Translations under genes and position numbers: made by a program
In this document: in pieces, positions 12,244 to 23,129 of the stretch
Position numbering within the stretch: position 1 is the stretch's first letter
How the letters are laid out: each line of letters starts with the position of its first letter
NCBI GenBank assembly: GCA_023313575.1
Contig: JAJTTP010000002.1
Coordinates: 3,286,001-3,350,000 of the forward strand
Source of the DNA: Eutypella sp. D-1
Taxonomy: Eukaryota; Ascomycota; Sordariomycetes; Xylariales; Diatrypaceae
Length of the DNA stretch: 64,000 bases
Direction of reading: 5' to 3'
The notes under the pieces: generated by a model
The model's database searches: none
What the model was told of the DNA's origin: nothing
What the model saw: only the letters and a program-made list of their open reading frames with translations

Positions 12244-13995
12244 CGAAAGGCTTAGAGGCGGTCCCTGGGCGGTTAATATATTGGGCAGGGGTTTCTGGCG
12301 CCACGCGCGGATCTGCTTGGGGCTGGATTGTGTGAGAACCGAAAATAACATATACGCGATGTTACAGTGCAAGCGGTGTCAAACATTCCTTTCGACGACC
12401 AGCCTGTGGTGGGATCCGGGCCCCTTTGCTTTTCTCCGGTGGTGGTAGTAATTACCTAAGTAATTTATCTTGTATATTGCTGGGGGGGTCATGCATGCGG
12501 CGCTCCAGCTCAATGTGTAGTTATAGAGTGTGGTGCCGATCACTTTCGTCCGCATTCTCCCAGGTCTAGATTCGCCCAGCTATATATATGCTCACCCGCC
12601 TATTGGTAAGTGGATATGCGCCCTTGCCTGCTGACTTATTACTGCGCTGCAGTATACGGCAGGTAGAGAGGGGCAGCGACTGGGCCCTGCTGTACCCGCC
12701 GTTATCTGTCGGTACACTGCACGTGCCCGGCTCGACGCACATATATAGTGATGCCCACTGTATTATAATATATATACGATAACGTCTCGTGACCCTGTGC
12801 GTATATCAGCCTGAGTCGCTATATGGTTTCTAACTGCCGTGCTATATCATCCATACCTGCTCAGCGGCAGTAGGGAAATGATAATTAATAAGTATTCTAG
12901 CGAAGGTGATGTCGAACTGTAGGCTAATTGTGTTTTTTTTTTTCTTTTTTTTTTTCCCTCATACCAAGTCACTTTTCGCGTTGTCCGACCACTCGGGGTC
13001 GTGCCGGCCCCCCGCCCACATATACACATCCATATACAGAGAGATCAGCCGAGCCAAGCTTTGGAGGCCGGGACTTGGCTGCGTGTGTGGTCTGCTCGCG
13101 GGAGAAGCTATTTCGTCCTCATGTTCCCCGCGGTAGGGAGTCCGGAGTCCGAGCGAGGTCTGCTTGTTGTCTGTATGCATGTATATGGGCTAGGCGAGCA
13201 GGCACGGCTGCGGCGAGCGGCATGAACGTCTGCGGTGCCTACCAAGCATACTGACTGTTTCGCTGGCTGGCTGGCTGGCTGGTGGTCACGCTACCCGCAG
13301 CGCAGTGGGCTTGATGAGGCGCTCACCGCCCGTCCCGCGCCACGAGGGGTTACCATCGTTGCACGGGCTTTAGGCTGGGCGAGGAAGAATACCAATATCC
13401 AATACCCCCAGAGGCGGTTGCGGCTGCTGGCAGTGATGAACCCGTGCGTTTTATTTTTCTCCGGCGTCGGGCGTTATCGTGAGGGGAGCGTGCATTGCAT
13501 CCCTGCGGGCTTGAGGCTGGCGGTGGCGTCGGACATGTAGACTGTGTGTGTCTTTCCGAGCACATGGCACGGGATTAGGTGGGTATGCGTTGGTTTATCT
13601 CTCTATTCGAGGGCACGGCATGGTACCAATTAGCCGGTGTTGTCTTCCTCCGGGTTCAGACTATGGTGAATGCGTAGTGTCTTCTGTTGTTTGGGGTTCC
13701 GGCAAGGAGTTGCTGCTGAGTGAATCCGTTATTTGGTCTATCCAGAACAACCCCCCCCCCCCCCTTTGGGGTTTTTGATGGGATCAATTGCATGGTACGA
13801 GAGCTCGGTGGCATCCACGATATCAAGCTGGCTAGTACATACAATAGCAAGCTGTATAGATGGGCACTCCAAGTCATGGGCATTAGTGCAGGTTCCTAGA
13901 GAAGTTATCATGTCCTTCTACTCGTTCCCACATCTGTACACCGGCTGATATCATCTCTATTACAATGTAAGAAAAGATCTTTAGCGAAGACTCAA

Positions 13996-14184
13996 GTGTT
14001 CAAGCCCACTTGGAGACTCCAAAATGAAATCGCGGCTATAGACCGACAAAGTGAGAAGGGAGCTATGCTATGCATTACGATCAGAAACTTACTCAGCCCA
14101 GACCAAGAACGCGTTGCTGTTCGAGTCAAGAACGCTCCCTCGATCGAGCGATTGCTAGGTGTAACTGGCGAATCTCTATACTGA
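13996..14184 (+). pseudogene. coding-like fragment, possible element relic
   Basis: A 62-codon open frame (MFKPTWRLQNEIAAID... to GESLY) has normal protein-like composition, with RNLLSPDQERVAVRV and SIERLLGVTG segments, and no recognisable start context or splice partners. Further coding-like stretches with interspersed stops follow to about 14600. I do not recognise the family. Its position next to a dispersed repeat suggests the remains of a transposable element or of a degraded gene. Confidence 0.3.
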
Positions 14185-14729
14185 TTCTTCAATCCGAAAG
14201 CAACTCAGCATGATGTGTCCTAAGCAGCGTTAGGGACGCAAGTAGACCTCTCGACCATATCTCGGGCAGGGCTGCACCGGCAGCATGACGGCGCCTCGCA
14301 AGTATCGGCCCTCGACTGGGAGCACCCCAGCCAAAGCTTAGAACTACCCCTATAGAGGAAGTTCAAACTCAAAGTTATGGCGTCGAGTACGAGAGACCAG
14401 GCCATATAGCCCCCCTGCCTACGACATAGGAAGACCTTTCCAACATCGTGGTGAACTGGAGAGAAGACGTGCCCCGCGCGGGCTCGTACAGTCTACGTAG
14501 GCCAGACAGAGTCTCCTACTCAGAACAGCCGTCAGGTCTAGGTCATGGGCTAGATTCAAGAGACGGCGGGACATATTATCTCATCGCTGGGACAGGACAA
14601 CTCTCACAAGCATAACGTTCTCTGTCGCCTTCCAATTCTCTCTCCGTGTCACATGACAAAGGGACAGGGGCGCTAACAGCGCCCTCTCCCCTTCTCTGAA
14701 GGCTACGGTAGACTAGATTATCTGTAAGT

Positions 14730-14845
14730 AGGGACCTTCGCCCCCTGCGGTTCTATTAGAGGGCCAGAGTTCAATAACTATTCGACCTCTACCTATACTA
14801 CAGCGTCCTCGCAGTAACTCTCTAGCTACTAGCTCTCACTCTGCG
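14730..14845 (+). repeat. diverged dispersed repeat, copy A
   Basis: By eye this segment aligns with 52676-52802 in the same orientation at roughly 70 percent identity. The best block is 14780-14801 against 52736-52757 (19 of 22 identical, core ATTCGACCTCT). It may be part of an old transposon or LTR, but no ends were identified. Confidence 0.4.
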
Positions 14846-15062
14846 GGCGAAACCTCTAATACTCCGAGTGCTGAGCAGGTGACACATTCGCTGAGGATAG
14901 ACATCCTAGGATGAATGGAGTCCCCATTCGAATGTCTGGGGAGCCTTTTTTCTGCCAATAGTGCCGAATTATAGCACGGGCGAAGTGTACATGTGCTCGT
15001 GTTAGGGGACATAGCCCACCCACCCCCTCTGGGTGACTATCTAGAGCCAGGGCTAGGGCTAT

Positions 15063-15089
15063 ATATAGGGGGGCTTCGTCCCCCTATAT
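15063..15089. repeat. strong GC/AT hairpin with CTTCG loop
   Basis: Left arm ATATAGGGGG (15063-15072) pairs with right arm CCCCCTATAT (15080-15089). A G-T wobble can close the five-base CTTCG loop, giving a stem of 10 to 11 pairs. No gene start or end lies close by, so a terminator role cannot be argued. It may be the core of a degenerate palindromic element. Confidence 0.6.
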
Positions 15090-16205
15090 TCAGTACAGGC
15101 GAGTGCGTCGTATCTACTGCATCTAAGCCCTATACTATGATTAAATCGGGTCTTCGTCTCATTCGCGGCACCTCTTACTTTGGTACTGTTATTCCCGACA
15201 GCCCGTTTTGTTCTGCTGGTTCATCGATAGCTGACATGGCTATGTTCCAAGTTGTAAAGCTTGTCATCCATATTTACCGATGTTCTGAGAATGGCAAGCT
15301 TCATATACAACGCTGCTTGGGACAGGATGGACACCCGCCACCGCAGCCTAGATAGCGTGGCGGAAGACGCTGAGCTAAGTGTACCTTGACAATCCTGACA
15401 TGCTGTGGCTGCCATCCATCTGGTATCCTATAGCACATAGCAGTAGGCGTGTTATCTTACAAATGGTGAACATCCAGCCGACCGACTGAGGATATAGTGT
15501 ACACTGGGCCACTCAGAGTCGCGTTCGAAGACGTCGGCCTACCAGCGTCCATGTACCTGCCACATATCCTGCCGGGGACTGAGCGATGCAAGGGGCTGGA
15601 GACCCATCTGGTATGCATGCAAAGAATTTATTTACCTGGGTAGTTATAACATAACATGCGAGTTCTGACTATGGATAACGACCTCGGGAGGATGGCTTTG
15701 AAGGGCTTACATCCGCCCAGTCCCGAAACTTGGGTTTCAAAGGGTCAGGACTCAGGACCTAGGAGAAGAGTTCAAGTTAGTTAGATTTCTTCTTGTCTGT
15801 CTTGCACCCGAGGTGAATTTTATGCATCTACAAGATACCTATCACGCCATAGAATATATATTTTCTCAGGATAGCCTTGATATAATCCCATGGTTTCGTG
15901 GTGGATTAGGAACAATGTTAGGTACAACGACCCTCTGACATACTTTACCCCTTACCTGAGTGGGGGCGGTAAAATATGTGGCTAAGCATGTGGCTGACAT
16001 GGAAAACCTAGCCGCCCCGGGCCTCCCTTATGCCAAGATATATTACCTAAGCTCCATCGGTACGGTACCTGCTATGTAAGCTAGGGACAACAGCAGGCAG
16101 GAGCTATGCTTCGTCAACATGGAAGGATCCACTTTAAACAGTATTGATTGTACCTGGTCTTGGGTCTTGATTGACTGACGTTTTGGAGCTTTTGAGGTTT
16201 CCAAA

Positions 16206-16212
16206 GGTGGCA
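16206..16212 (+). promoter_or_regulatory. PACE-like motif upstream of rpn11
   Basis: GGTGGCA matches the first seven bases of the yeast proteasome-associated control element GGTGGCAAA, bound by Rpn4 in Saccharomyces. It lies about 230 bases before the Rpn11 start codon. A seven-base match can occur by chance, and its use in this fungus is not established. Confidence 0.25.
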
Positions 16213-16439
16213 TCCCTACATAACATTTCCGCATTTCAACATTTTGACATTTCAACATCACCTCAGTTGCCTCAGCCTTTCCTGAGGTTTACTTAACAAG
16301 CCGCCAACTTATACTCCTTGCACCACTCTGCTTTCCTCAGATCTACTAAAAAAACGTCTGAGTAGCACCTATCTTCCCTCCCCTCAACTCTCGCAGACAT
16401 CGCCATCGCATCCACATTCCACCGTCAGTCATCACCGAA

Positions 16440-17624
16440 ATGGACCGGTTGAATCGAATGCTCGCCGGCGCCGGCGGCATGGGCGGTCTCGGGGCCGCTC
16501 CCGGTACGGTATGTTTATCTCCTGTGTATCTCCTGTTTACTTAGCAGCAGCTGTTGGGTGCGTTTTGGGCTTCATTTCTCTGACTCGGGGTATGCACATA
16601 CATATAGGACAACTCGAACCTCATCGACAACTCCGAGACGGTTTATATCTCTTCCCTAGCCTTGCTGAAGATGTTGCGACATGGTCGAGCAGGTGTGCCT
16701 ATGGAAGTCATGGGTCTGATGTTGGGAGAGTTCGTCGACGACTTCACAGTTCGCGTCGTAGACGTGTTTGCCATGCCTCAGAGCGGTACCGGAGTCAGTG
16801 TTGAGGCTGTTGACCCGGTATTCCAGCAGAAGATGATGGACATGCTGACGCAGACCGGCAGGTAAGTTGAAGCGAAGCCATGGATAGTTTACCAATAAAG
16901 TCTAGTCTGCTAACTGTTTCCCCTCCAAAAATCAAGACCAGAGTCCGTTGTCGGCTGGTACCACTCCCACCCTGGTTTCGGCTGCTGGCTTTCCTCCGTC
17001 GATATCAACACCCAGCAGTCCTTCGAGCAGCTGACCCCCCGCGCCGTCGCCGTCGTTGTAGACCCTATACAATCCGTCAAGGGAAAGGTCGTCATTGACG
17101 CTTTCCGTCTCATCAACCCCCAGTCTTTGATGTTGGGTCAGGAACCCAGACAAAGCACCTCCAACTTGGGCCACCTGAACAAGCCCTCCATCCAGGCCCT
17201 TATTCACGGTCTCAACAGGCACTACTACTCTATCGGCATCAACTACCGAAAGACAGCTCTGGAGGAGAATATGCTCATGAATCTACACAAGCACGTCTGG
17301 ACCGAGGCTCTGACTATGGATGACTTCAAGCACCAGGGCTGCGAGAACAAGGAGCGCTTCCAGAGATTAGTCACGCTCGCTGAGGGTTATGAGAAGCGGG
17401 TCAAGGAGGAGACCGAGATGACCAAGGAACAGCTTAAGACGCGATACGTTGGCAAGCTCGACCCTAAGAAACACTTGGAGGATGTGGGCCAGCAGCTCAT
17501 CGAGGACAACATCGTGTCCGTGTCGAGACAGATGATCGACAAGGAGGCGACGATGCCCAAGAAGGACGCGGCGTCCAACGGGCAAGCTAATGGCGAGCAA
17601 ATGGACGTTGAGGATGATCTATGA
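16440..17624 (+). CDS. rpn11: 26S proteasome lid deubiquitinase Rpn11
   Basis: Three exons: 16440-16508, 16608-16861 and 16937-17624, giving 336 aa. Rpn11 (PSMD14/POH1 in animals) is the zinc metalloprotease of the 19S lid. It removes ubiquitin chains from substrates committed to degradation, in nucleus and cytosol. The JAMM/MPN+ signature is complete: Glu56 in [10 protein letters not shown], then His117 and His119 in [15 protein letters not shown], and Asp130. The Gly-rich start [13 protein letters not shown] is typical. The C-terminal half ([14 protein letters not shown] onward) matches the family, and the tail ends in an acidic MDVEDDL. The first intron splits the Gly-rich start from the MPN core, and the second falls between TQTGR and PESVV. 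The length is close to other fungal orthologues. Confidence 0.97.
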
Positions 17625-18283
17625 TTTACGCATGGTTCGGGCGAGGAAATGCATCTGGGTGGGGCGAATCGCAGTCATCACAGGATGATCGCCAACCCCC
17701 TAGTCTGTATCATAAGGCGTTGGTAGGAAACGAGCGGCCCTGGTCTAGAGGCTCTGGCAATGAATGACTTGCTTTACAATTCGATTTCGTTTGTGCCTAA
17801 CAAGAAAGGGTGGCCAATAGGAAACTAGCTTCGATCGGTGACTCAATTTCTTTGAAAATTGGGATCTGGTTCTCGTAGTAAGTAGCGTCCCTTTGGCCTT
17901 GGCTTATCTTGTCCTAGAACAATCTCCTTGTCACTTTGAAAGGATAGAGGAACAAATGCCAGACAGTTGTTCCTTTCAGAAGGACAAATATAGATGGCGT
18001 TAGAGAAAGGGACGTAGAAGAACATTGTCAATGAAGGCCCCTTTTATATAAACAAGCGGCGCGTCCACCCTTAACCGGGTTTCACTTTCGCTCTCTGCTT
18101 CATCAACGCATTTGCGCTTTACCTTCCGAACGGAAAGATAAACCCAAGGTTACCAGCTCTGAGAGTAAGTGGCCTATTTCTTCTTCAAACACAGAAAAGC
18201 TAGACTTTTCAACCCATATTTTCTTTGGTATTTCAGCATTCGTAATACCCTAATTATTCTTCGCTACCGTTACCGCCATCAAT
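17625..18283. other. intergenic region with candidate 5' UTR intron
   Basis: Contains the Rpn11 3' flank and the leader of the next gene. A GTAAGT at 18165 and a TTTCAG ending at 18236 would make a 72-bp intron in the 5' untranslated region. No other gene is visible. Confidence 0.4.
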
Positions 18284-19867
18284 ATGGCTCCAACCCCTTT
18301 AGAACTTTTTATGGTCTGCTTTCCCTGCCTCCCTTGTCTCCCGCAGGGCGGGAGAAGGAAGCAGAAGCAGGAACAGGCGATCAACGGATCCCACCGAGCT
18401 GGCTATTATAACACCCAGTTGCGATCCAACCTCGGGATGGCCGAGCGGCCCCTCCGCCTCCCCGTCATGATTGCAGATGACGAGCAGCCGCAGCAGCCCC
18501 AGTCGACATACCAGGGCAGCGATGCCAGCCTTGTACAGCCCCAGCAGCAGCAGTTTCGACTGGACGTGCCCGGACCAACCCCCAACTCCTCCTACGCCTC
18601 CTTCTCCTCAGCGCCGAAGCCGCGCGGGCGCTTCCCCACGACGTCGAGCGTCGGCAGCGGGAAGACGTTCAGCGACGTGCCGATGGAGACGGCGCAGCTG
18701 ACGGAGCTGTTCGACAAGCTCGCCAAAATTGACTTCATCCCATATGCGATCTGCGGACGCGGCGCTCTGGTCGACCACGGACTCAGCGCCCGCAAGACCA
18801 AGCAGGTCTCCATCGTGGTGCCTTCGCATTCGGCCAACGTGATCGCGGGCTGGGCCCGTACCAGCGGGTGGATCAGCAGCAGCGCCTCGGCTGTCGCCGC
18901 CCAGGGTAAGGCCAGTATCTTCGTCGGCATCCCCCTTGCTGACGGTTCTGTCCGCCAGCTCCGCATCAAGTACCTCGACGAGGAGCAATTCGAGAAGTTA
19001 GAACGTGTGCGCTCCCGCCTGAGCTCCAAGGCCTGGGTCCTGTCGCTCACGAGCCAGCTCGATCACCTCGCCGCGGCGTGGGTCGACTACCACAAGAAGG
19101 CGGAGGAGAAGCGGGCCAAGGCGGAAGCGCGGGGTCGAGACTCCTCCTCCACCACCTCCACCACCACCGGCGGAACGGTCATGACGGGCAAGGCCGAGCG
19201 CGAAATCGCGCGGGATTTTCTGTGGTGTCTGGACCGGATGGCGCGGACGCGGGTGCAGGGGACATCGGGCGCAGATACACGCCTGCTGCAGACGCTGGCC
19301 AGCGAGGACTTCTTCGTGCCGTTCACGCAGCGACACCCGGAGGCGCTGGCGGAGATGGCGCGCGCCGGCGTCGACGTCGCGGCGATCATGACGGGGCTGC
19401 GCGACCGCGATTCCGTCCGCGAGCATAACGAGATGCTGGCTGAGTACGGCGCCGCGCCACTCGACCGCTTCTCCTCCGCCCTCCCCTTCGCCGGCATCCG
19501 TGACCTCAACAATAGCAAGTCCGTCTATACCCTCGCCACCAACAACTCCGCTACCGAGCTCGGCCTCGCTAATGTCGCTACCGCCCCCGAGCCCGCGCGT
19601 CCTAGCACGGGCGCCGCTGCCCTCCTCGATCGTATCACGGGACAGGCGCGTCGCGGGAGCGGGGGTAGTGGTCGGACCCGGAGGTCGAGGAGCGTCCGCA
19701 TTAGCGGCGGTCGCCCGTCGATCTCGGGTCCTATCGCTATGGAGGGTCTGTTTGATCGTGGCCTCACGCGCAGCCTCAGTAACGCTGGAGTTCCGCCGCC
19801 GCCGCGGCGTACCTCGGAGATCTCGCGGGCCGACTCCGCGAGGAGGTCTTCGGATCAGTGGATCTAG
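18284..19867 (+). CDS. conserved fungal protein of unknown function
   Basis: A single open frame of 527 aa with strongly GC-biased codon use. The N-terminus MAPTPLELFMVCFPCLPCLP is short, hydrophobic and carries three cysteines before a basic GGRRKQKQ stretch. This could be a lipid-modified membrane-associating segment (inference). Residues about 60-125 are Gln/Ser/Pro-rich and probably disordered. A folded core spans about 135-385: ELFDKLAKIDFIPYAICGRG, VDHGLSARKTKQVSIVVPS, SIFVGIPLADGSVRQLRIKY, DLDH-like and RDFLWCLDRMAR segments, then FFVPFTQRHP. The C-terminus is Arg/Ser/Gly-rich. The YAICG-plus-later-strand layout faintly recalls nucleotidyltransferase-like folds, but I cannot name catalytic residues. 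It is a pattern I associate with conserved hypothetical proteins of ascomycetes. Confidence 0.85.
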   Translation: MAPTPLELFMVCFPCLPCLPQGGRRKQKQEQAINGSHRAGYYNTQLRSNLGMAERPLRLPVMIADDEQPQQPQSTYQGSDASLVQPQQQQFRLDVPGPTPNSSYASFSSAPKPRGRFPTTSSVGSGKTFSDVPMETAQLTELFDKLAKIDFIPYAICGRGALVDHGLSARKTKQVSIVVPSHSANVIAGWARTSGWISSSASAVAAQGKASIFVGIPLADGSVRQLRIKYLDEEQFEKLERVRSRLSSKAWVLSLTSQLDHLAAAWVDYHKKAEEKRAKAEARGRDSSSTTSTTTGGTVMTGKAEREIARDFLWCLDRMARTRVQGTSGADTRLLQTLASEDFFVPFTQRHPEALAEMARAGVDVAAIMTGLRDRDSVREHNEMLAEYGAAPLDRFSSALPFAGIRDLNNSKSVYTLATNNSATELGLANVATAPEPARPSTGAAALLDRITGQARRGSGGSGRTRRSRSVRISGGRPSISGPIAMEGLFDRGLTRSLSNAGVPPPPRRTSEISRADSARRSSDQWI

Positions 19868-20496
19868 AGGTTTTTCTGTTAGGTGAGTTCTTCTGAGAGC
19901 GCCGGTAATACGTGGGTTCGTGTTGGGTAAGTTGTTTCTTTAGTAGTCTCGGTCCAGATTGAGGTCGGCCGTCTGCGTATTAATTCTATGTTAATTATAT
20001 ATATATATATGCAAATTCTCAAAATTGACCAATATCATGTCGTGAAACTCCTCAACATTAGGACTCCTCTCTACTTAGGAGATGCTGGTCTCAGCAGTAC
20101 TATTAGGCGCGCCACTGTCGATGAAGGGGTTTCGAGCTCTTTTCTTGTCTTAGCAATCAAGAATCATTTTTGCACTTGATTCACCCCTGTATGAAATTCA
20201 ATGATCACTTCATTATTATGCCGTATTGAAACGTTCTAACTCGGCCCCCGAGCATTCAACTTGCTCGCCGGCTGATGGTCATATGCTTCACTTCATGTTC
20301 CACGTTGTACCCCTTTACCATCTACTAATTCTTAACCTCAGCTAACTACACACCGGCCATCTAGCATACGCATTCGGTTTTCACTCACTGATACAGTCAC
20401 CAAGGGGGGGGGGGGCTGCCCAGATAGTAGATAGATAGGTACATAGATAGGGCTCGATATTCAATGTAGGTGAGTCATTGTGACTTATCAGCCACT

Positions 20497-20571
20497 GGCA
20501 GCCGGTACCGGCTGCCACCTATCTGGCAGGTGCCAGAGGGCCTTGATCTTTTAGTCCTTAAAGGCCCTCTG
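20497..20571. repeat. palindrome and inverted-repeat cluster
   Basis: A perfect 20-base palindrome, GGCAGCCGGTACCGGCTGCC, occupies 20497-20516. It is followed by an 11-bp inverted repeat: CAGAGGGCCTT at 20534-20544 pairs with AAGGCCCTCTG at 20561-20571 around a 16-base loop. Weaker complementarity extends outwards to about 20580. This could be a small fold-back element; no target-site duplication was identified. Confidence 0.6.
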
Positions 20572-20864
20572 CCTCCCACCTGGGATCTTTAGATTCCTTC
20601 CAAATACATCTTCGATTCTACTACTTTACTGAACCCTATAGTGACTTCATCACTCACGCTCAAGCACATCAGTGAGATCAGCTTGTTGGTCGGCACTTTT
20701 CATAGCATTGATAGAGTGAACGAGTGACTAGCTAGGGTGAGATCCGACATAGTAGAACTTTAGATAACAGCCGCCCCAACAAAAACAGATCACCCGAGAA
20801 ATCCTGAACCTTTGTTGAAAGAATCCTTTGTCCATCGTTCCATCGCCTCTAGTTGACTCCCGAT

Positions 20865-20889
20865 CCCCCCCCCCCCCCCCCCCCCCCCC
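20865..20889. repeat. poly-C tract of 25
   Basis: An uninterrupted run of 25 C residues is directly visible. Such tracts are error-prone in sequencing, so the exact length should be treated with caution. A 12-base G run lies at 20404-20415. Confidence 0.85.
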
Positions 20890-21187
20890 TTGTGGTTGAT
20901 GGGCACTTTTGGAACGGGCGATGGTCCTTCACGCATCCTATCGCCTAGTTGAATGTGGCCTAGAGTGTAGGTGTAGGCATCGTGTCTTTAGGGGAAGGGG
21001 AGAATGTGGTGGTGAACGGAGAGCACAGGCTTGGACAAGGTTCGTATCCGTGCCGTCGTTGGTTTTCCTACTTATTGTCTTCTTTTTTGTCCTTTCCATG
21101 CAGCGTCTTTTGGACTTGGGCTCTAAGAAGACACCTCTGGCAGAGATATTGCCCTGCCATAGCCTGTGCATAGCATTTGTTCCCAGG

Positions 21188-21277
21188 ACACTGGCATGAA
21201 TATGAGTTTCTATAGCTAGTGCCTGTCGTCGTACACTGGCATGAATATGAGTTTCTATAGCTAGTGCCTGTCGTCGT
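21188..21277 (+). repeat. 45-bp perfect tandem duplication
   Basis: The unit beginning ACACTGGCATGAATATGAG occurs twice in direct succession (21188-21232 and 21233-21277) with no mismatch seen by eye, followed by the first five bases of a third copy. Identity this high suggests a recent duplication or an assembly duplication. Confidence 0.9.
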
Positions 21278-22236
21278 ACACTCGCTGCACATCTTGTCGA
21301 TGGCGTTACTGCAGCCTCTCGGGGTGGGATGGTAAGAGGTGATTAACGAGGAATAAGCTTAAACGTGAAAGAAACGTGAGTTTCGTGGAATGAATAAAAT
21401 TAATATTGGAGCTGATACTGATAGAAAAAGCCTCTGTTGCTGGTGATGGTGGATTTTGGCAGGTTGGAAGTGGAATGGATAGACATGAACCCGATCAGCT
21501 CGACTATATATAGGTCGATAACCCGAAGGGAACATTCAGAGCTTAACTTCCCATGATTATGTGTTTGCGTCTATCCTGTCATGTATTACTCCTTCGTTGA
21601 TCTGATTATGAGCAGAGCATGTGAATCACAAATGCCCGGAGAACGTTCCCGTCTCGCATGGTGCTACTACGTTTGTTTGGTGCTGTACAGTTTGTAACTA
21701 CCTGTCCTGGAGAGATTTTCGGCTCTTTATTCAAACACAGAGAGGGCTGCCCTACAGGTGTAACTTTAACACGGGTTTGCCCAGCATCGAAAGCAACTGC
21801 CTGCAATAATGCCATGACTGTGACCCACCACCCTGACAAGTGGGCGTGATAACGGGTAAGTGAAAACTGAATCCTAGGAACTAACGAGGACCAGCCATTA
21901 TAGAATGACCCAATGATAGTCCAACTAGAAGGGATGAAAACTATCCTTTATGATATTGTGTCACGACTATAGATCGAAGATAGTATGTGGGAGAATCGTA
22001 GATTGGCATAAAAAGAAAAGACGATCTTCTAGCTACAGAACGGGGGTGCCCTGGCCCTATATATACCCTGCCGATCCCCGGAGATACGGCTCACGTGATC
22101 GCCTATATCCGATTTCCCGTTTTATTATACCCCTATTCTAGGTGAGGCTGAACAGGCCGTGATATATTGGAAGTAAACTGCTTTGTAATAAGTGTGATGC
22201 GTTAGCTTGTTATATTTACCTTACCACAAAGACGTA

Positions 22237-22435
22237 AGGCTAGGGAACGGGTACCCGTGGGTAACCCATCATTACCCGGCGTTTTTAATGGGTAGCTAGC
22301 GGGTACCCATCACCTAAACATTTTACCCATGGGTACCCATGGGTATTTGGTTTTACCCACGGGTACCCATTGGGTAAATAGTTAGATGCCAAGATACCCA
22401 TGGGTAAAAATCGATGGGTGGGCATTCCCTAGCCT
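22237..22435. mobile_element. MITE with TA target-site duplication
   Basis: The 199-bp element has 11-bp perfect terminal inverted repeats, AGGCTAGGGAA and TTCCCTAGCCT, flanked on both sides by the dinucleotide TA (22235-22236 and 22436-22437). TA duplication is the hallmark of Tc1/mariner-type transposition. It encodes nothing, so any movement would depend on a transposase supplied elsewhere. The interior is packed with GGGTACCC, CCCATGGGTA and related palindromic words, so the whole element can fold on itself. The flanks look otherwise ordinary. Confidence 0.85.
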
Positions 22436-23129
22436 TACCAGTGAAAGACGTGGAATAACATTTCTATAGTTACGAATGCGATCATGAAACAAAAGGTGGT
22501 ATAATGAAACCATTTCGTGAGCGTATGGATGCGCATGGAAAGTTTCCTTGAGTTACAGTCGTTACGACCCCGAGTGAACTTTGGAATTCTATTTTTACGC
22601 AATGAGCAAACGGACACTTTGGGTAAGGGCTGACTATACAGTGATCCGAAGCTGCCCATTCGAAGTATGTTGACAACCAGACTGCTCAAGCAAAGGCTGA
22701 TTAATTCTATATAGCAATGTTTCGCAATCAGTTGACGACGGCAGGTAAGAACTGGCCCGTATCCATATACTAACATATGTACAAAGCCTTGCTATCATAC
22801 ATTTGGCAGGACAGGACGGCGGCTCTCCGACCCCTGTGGGTTGTGAGGTGCAACGACATAATAAATCTTGTCACCCCTGTCGTAACAAACTGGTACTATC
22901 CAATGGACCAGTGGTGCGGATCGCTTCCGAATGTCACCCTCAAATTCAAACTGCTTAACAAACATGATGGTGAGCTATCCCTCAGACAAACATTAACAGG
23001 GATATGCATTACTCCATCGGTTTCCATCACTTACGGATATCCATCAACTCATACATCCATGCCTCCCTTGAGATCTAGAAGCTGCCCTGGCACCCCATGC
23101 CTCACCACACAGACCACAGAGGATGGCGC

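Larger units (their letters stand above)
9674..16439. other. 6.8-kb gene-poor tract
   Basis: No intact gene is supported. The first about 100 bases are the hydrolase promoter. The stretch holds a GAA microsatellite near 12211-12243, T, A and C homopolymer runs (about 11108-11122, 12930-12955, 13749-13762), a coding-like fragment at 13996-14184, a diverged dispersed repeat around 14730-14845 and a strong hairpin at 15063-15089. The last 400 bases are the Rpn11 promoter and leader. Confidence 0.6.
19868..23129. other. repeat-bearing intergenic tract
   Basis: No gene is supported. It contains a 20-bp perfect palindrome and an inverted repeat (20497-20571), a 25-base C tract (20865-20889), a 45-bp tandem duplication (21188-21277) and a MITE (22237-22435), each listed separately. 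Short open frames between them have no family character. Confidence 0.6.
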
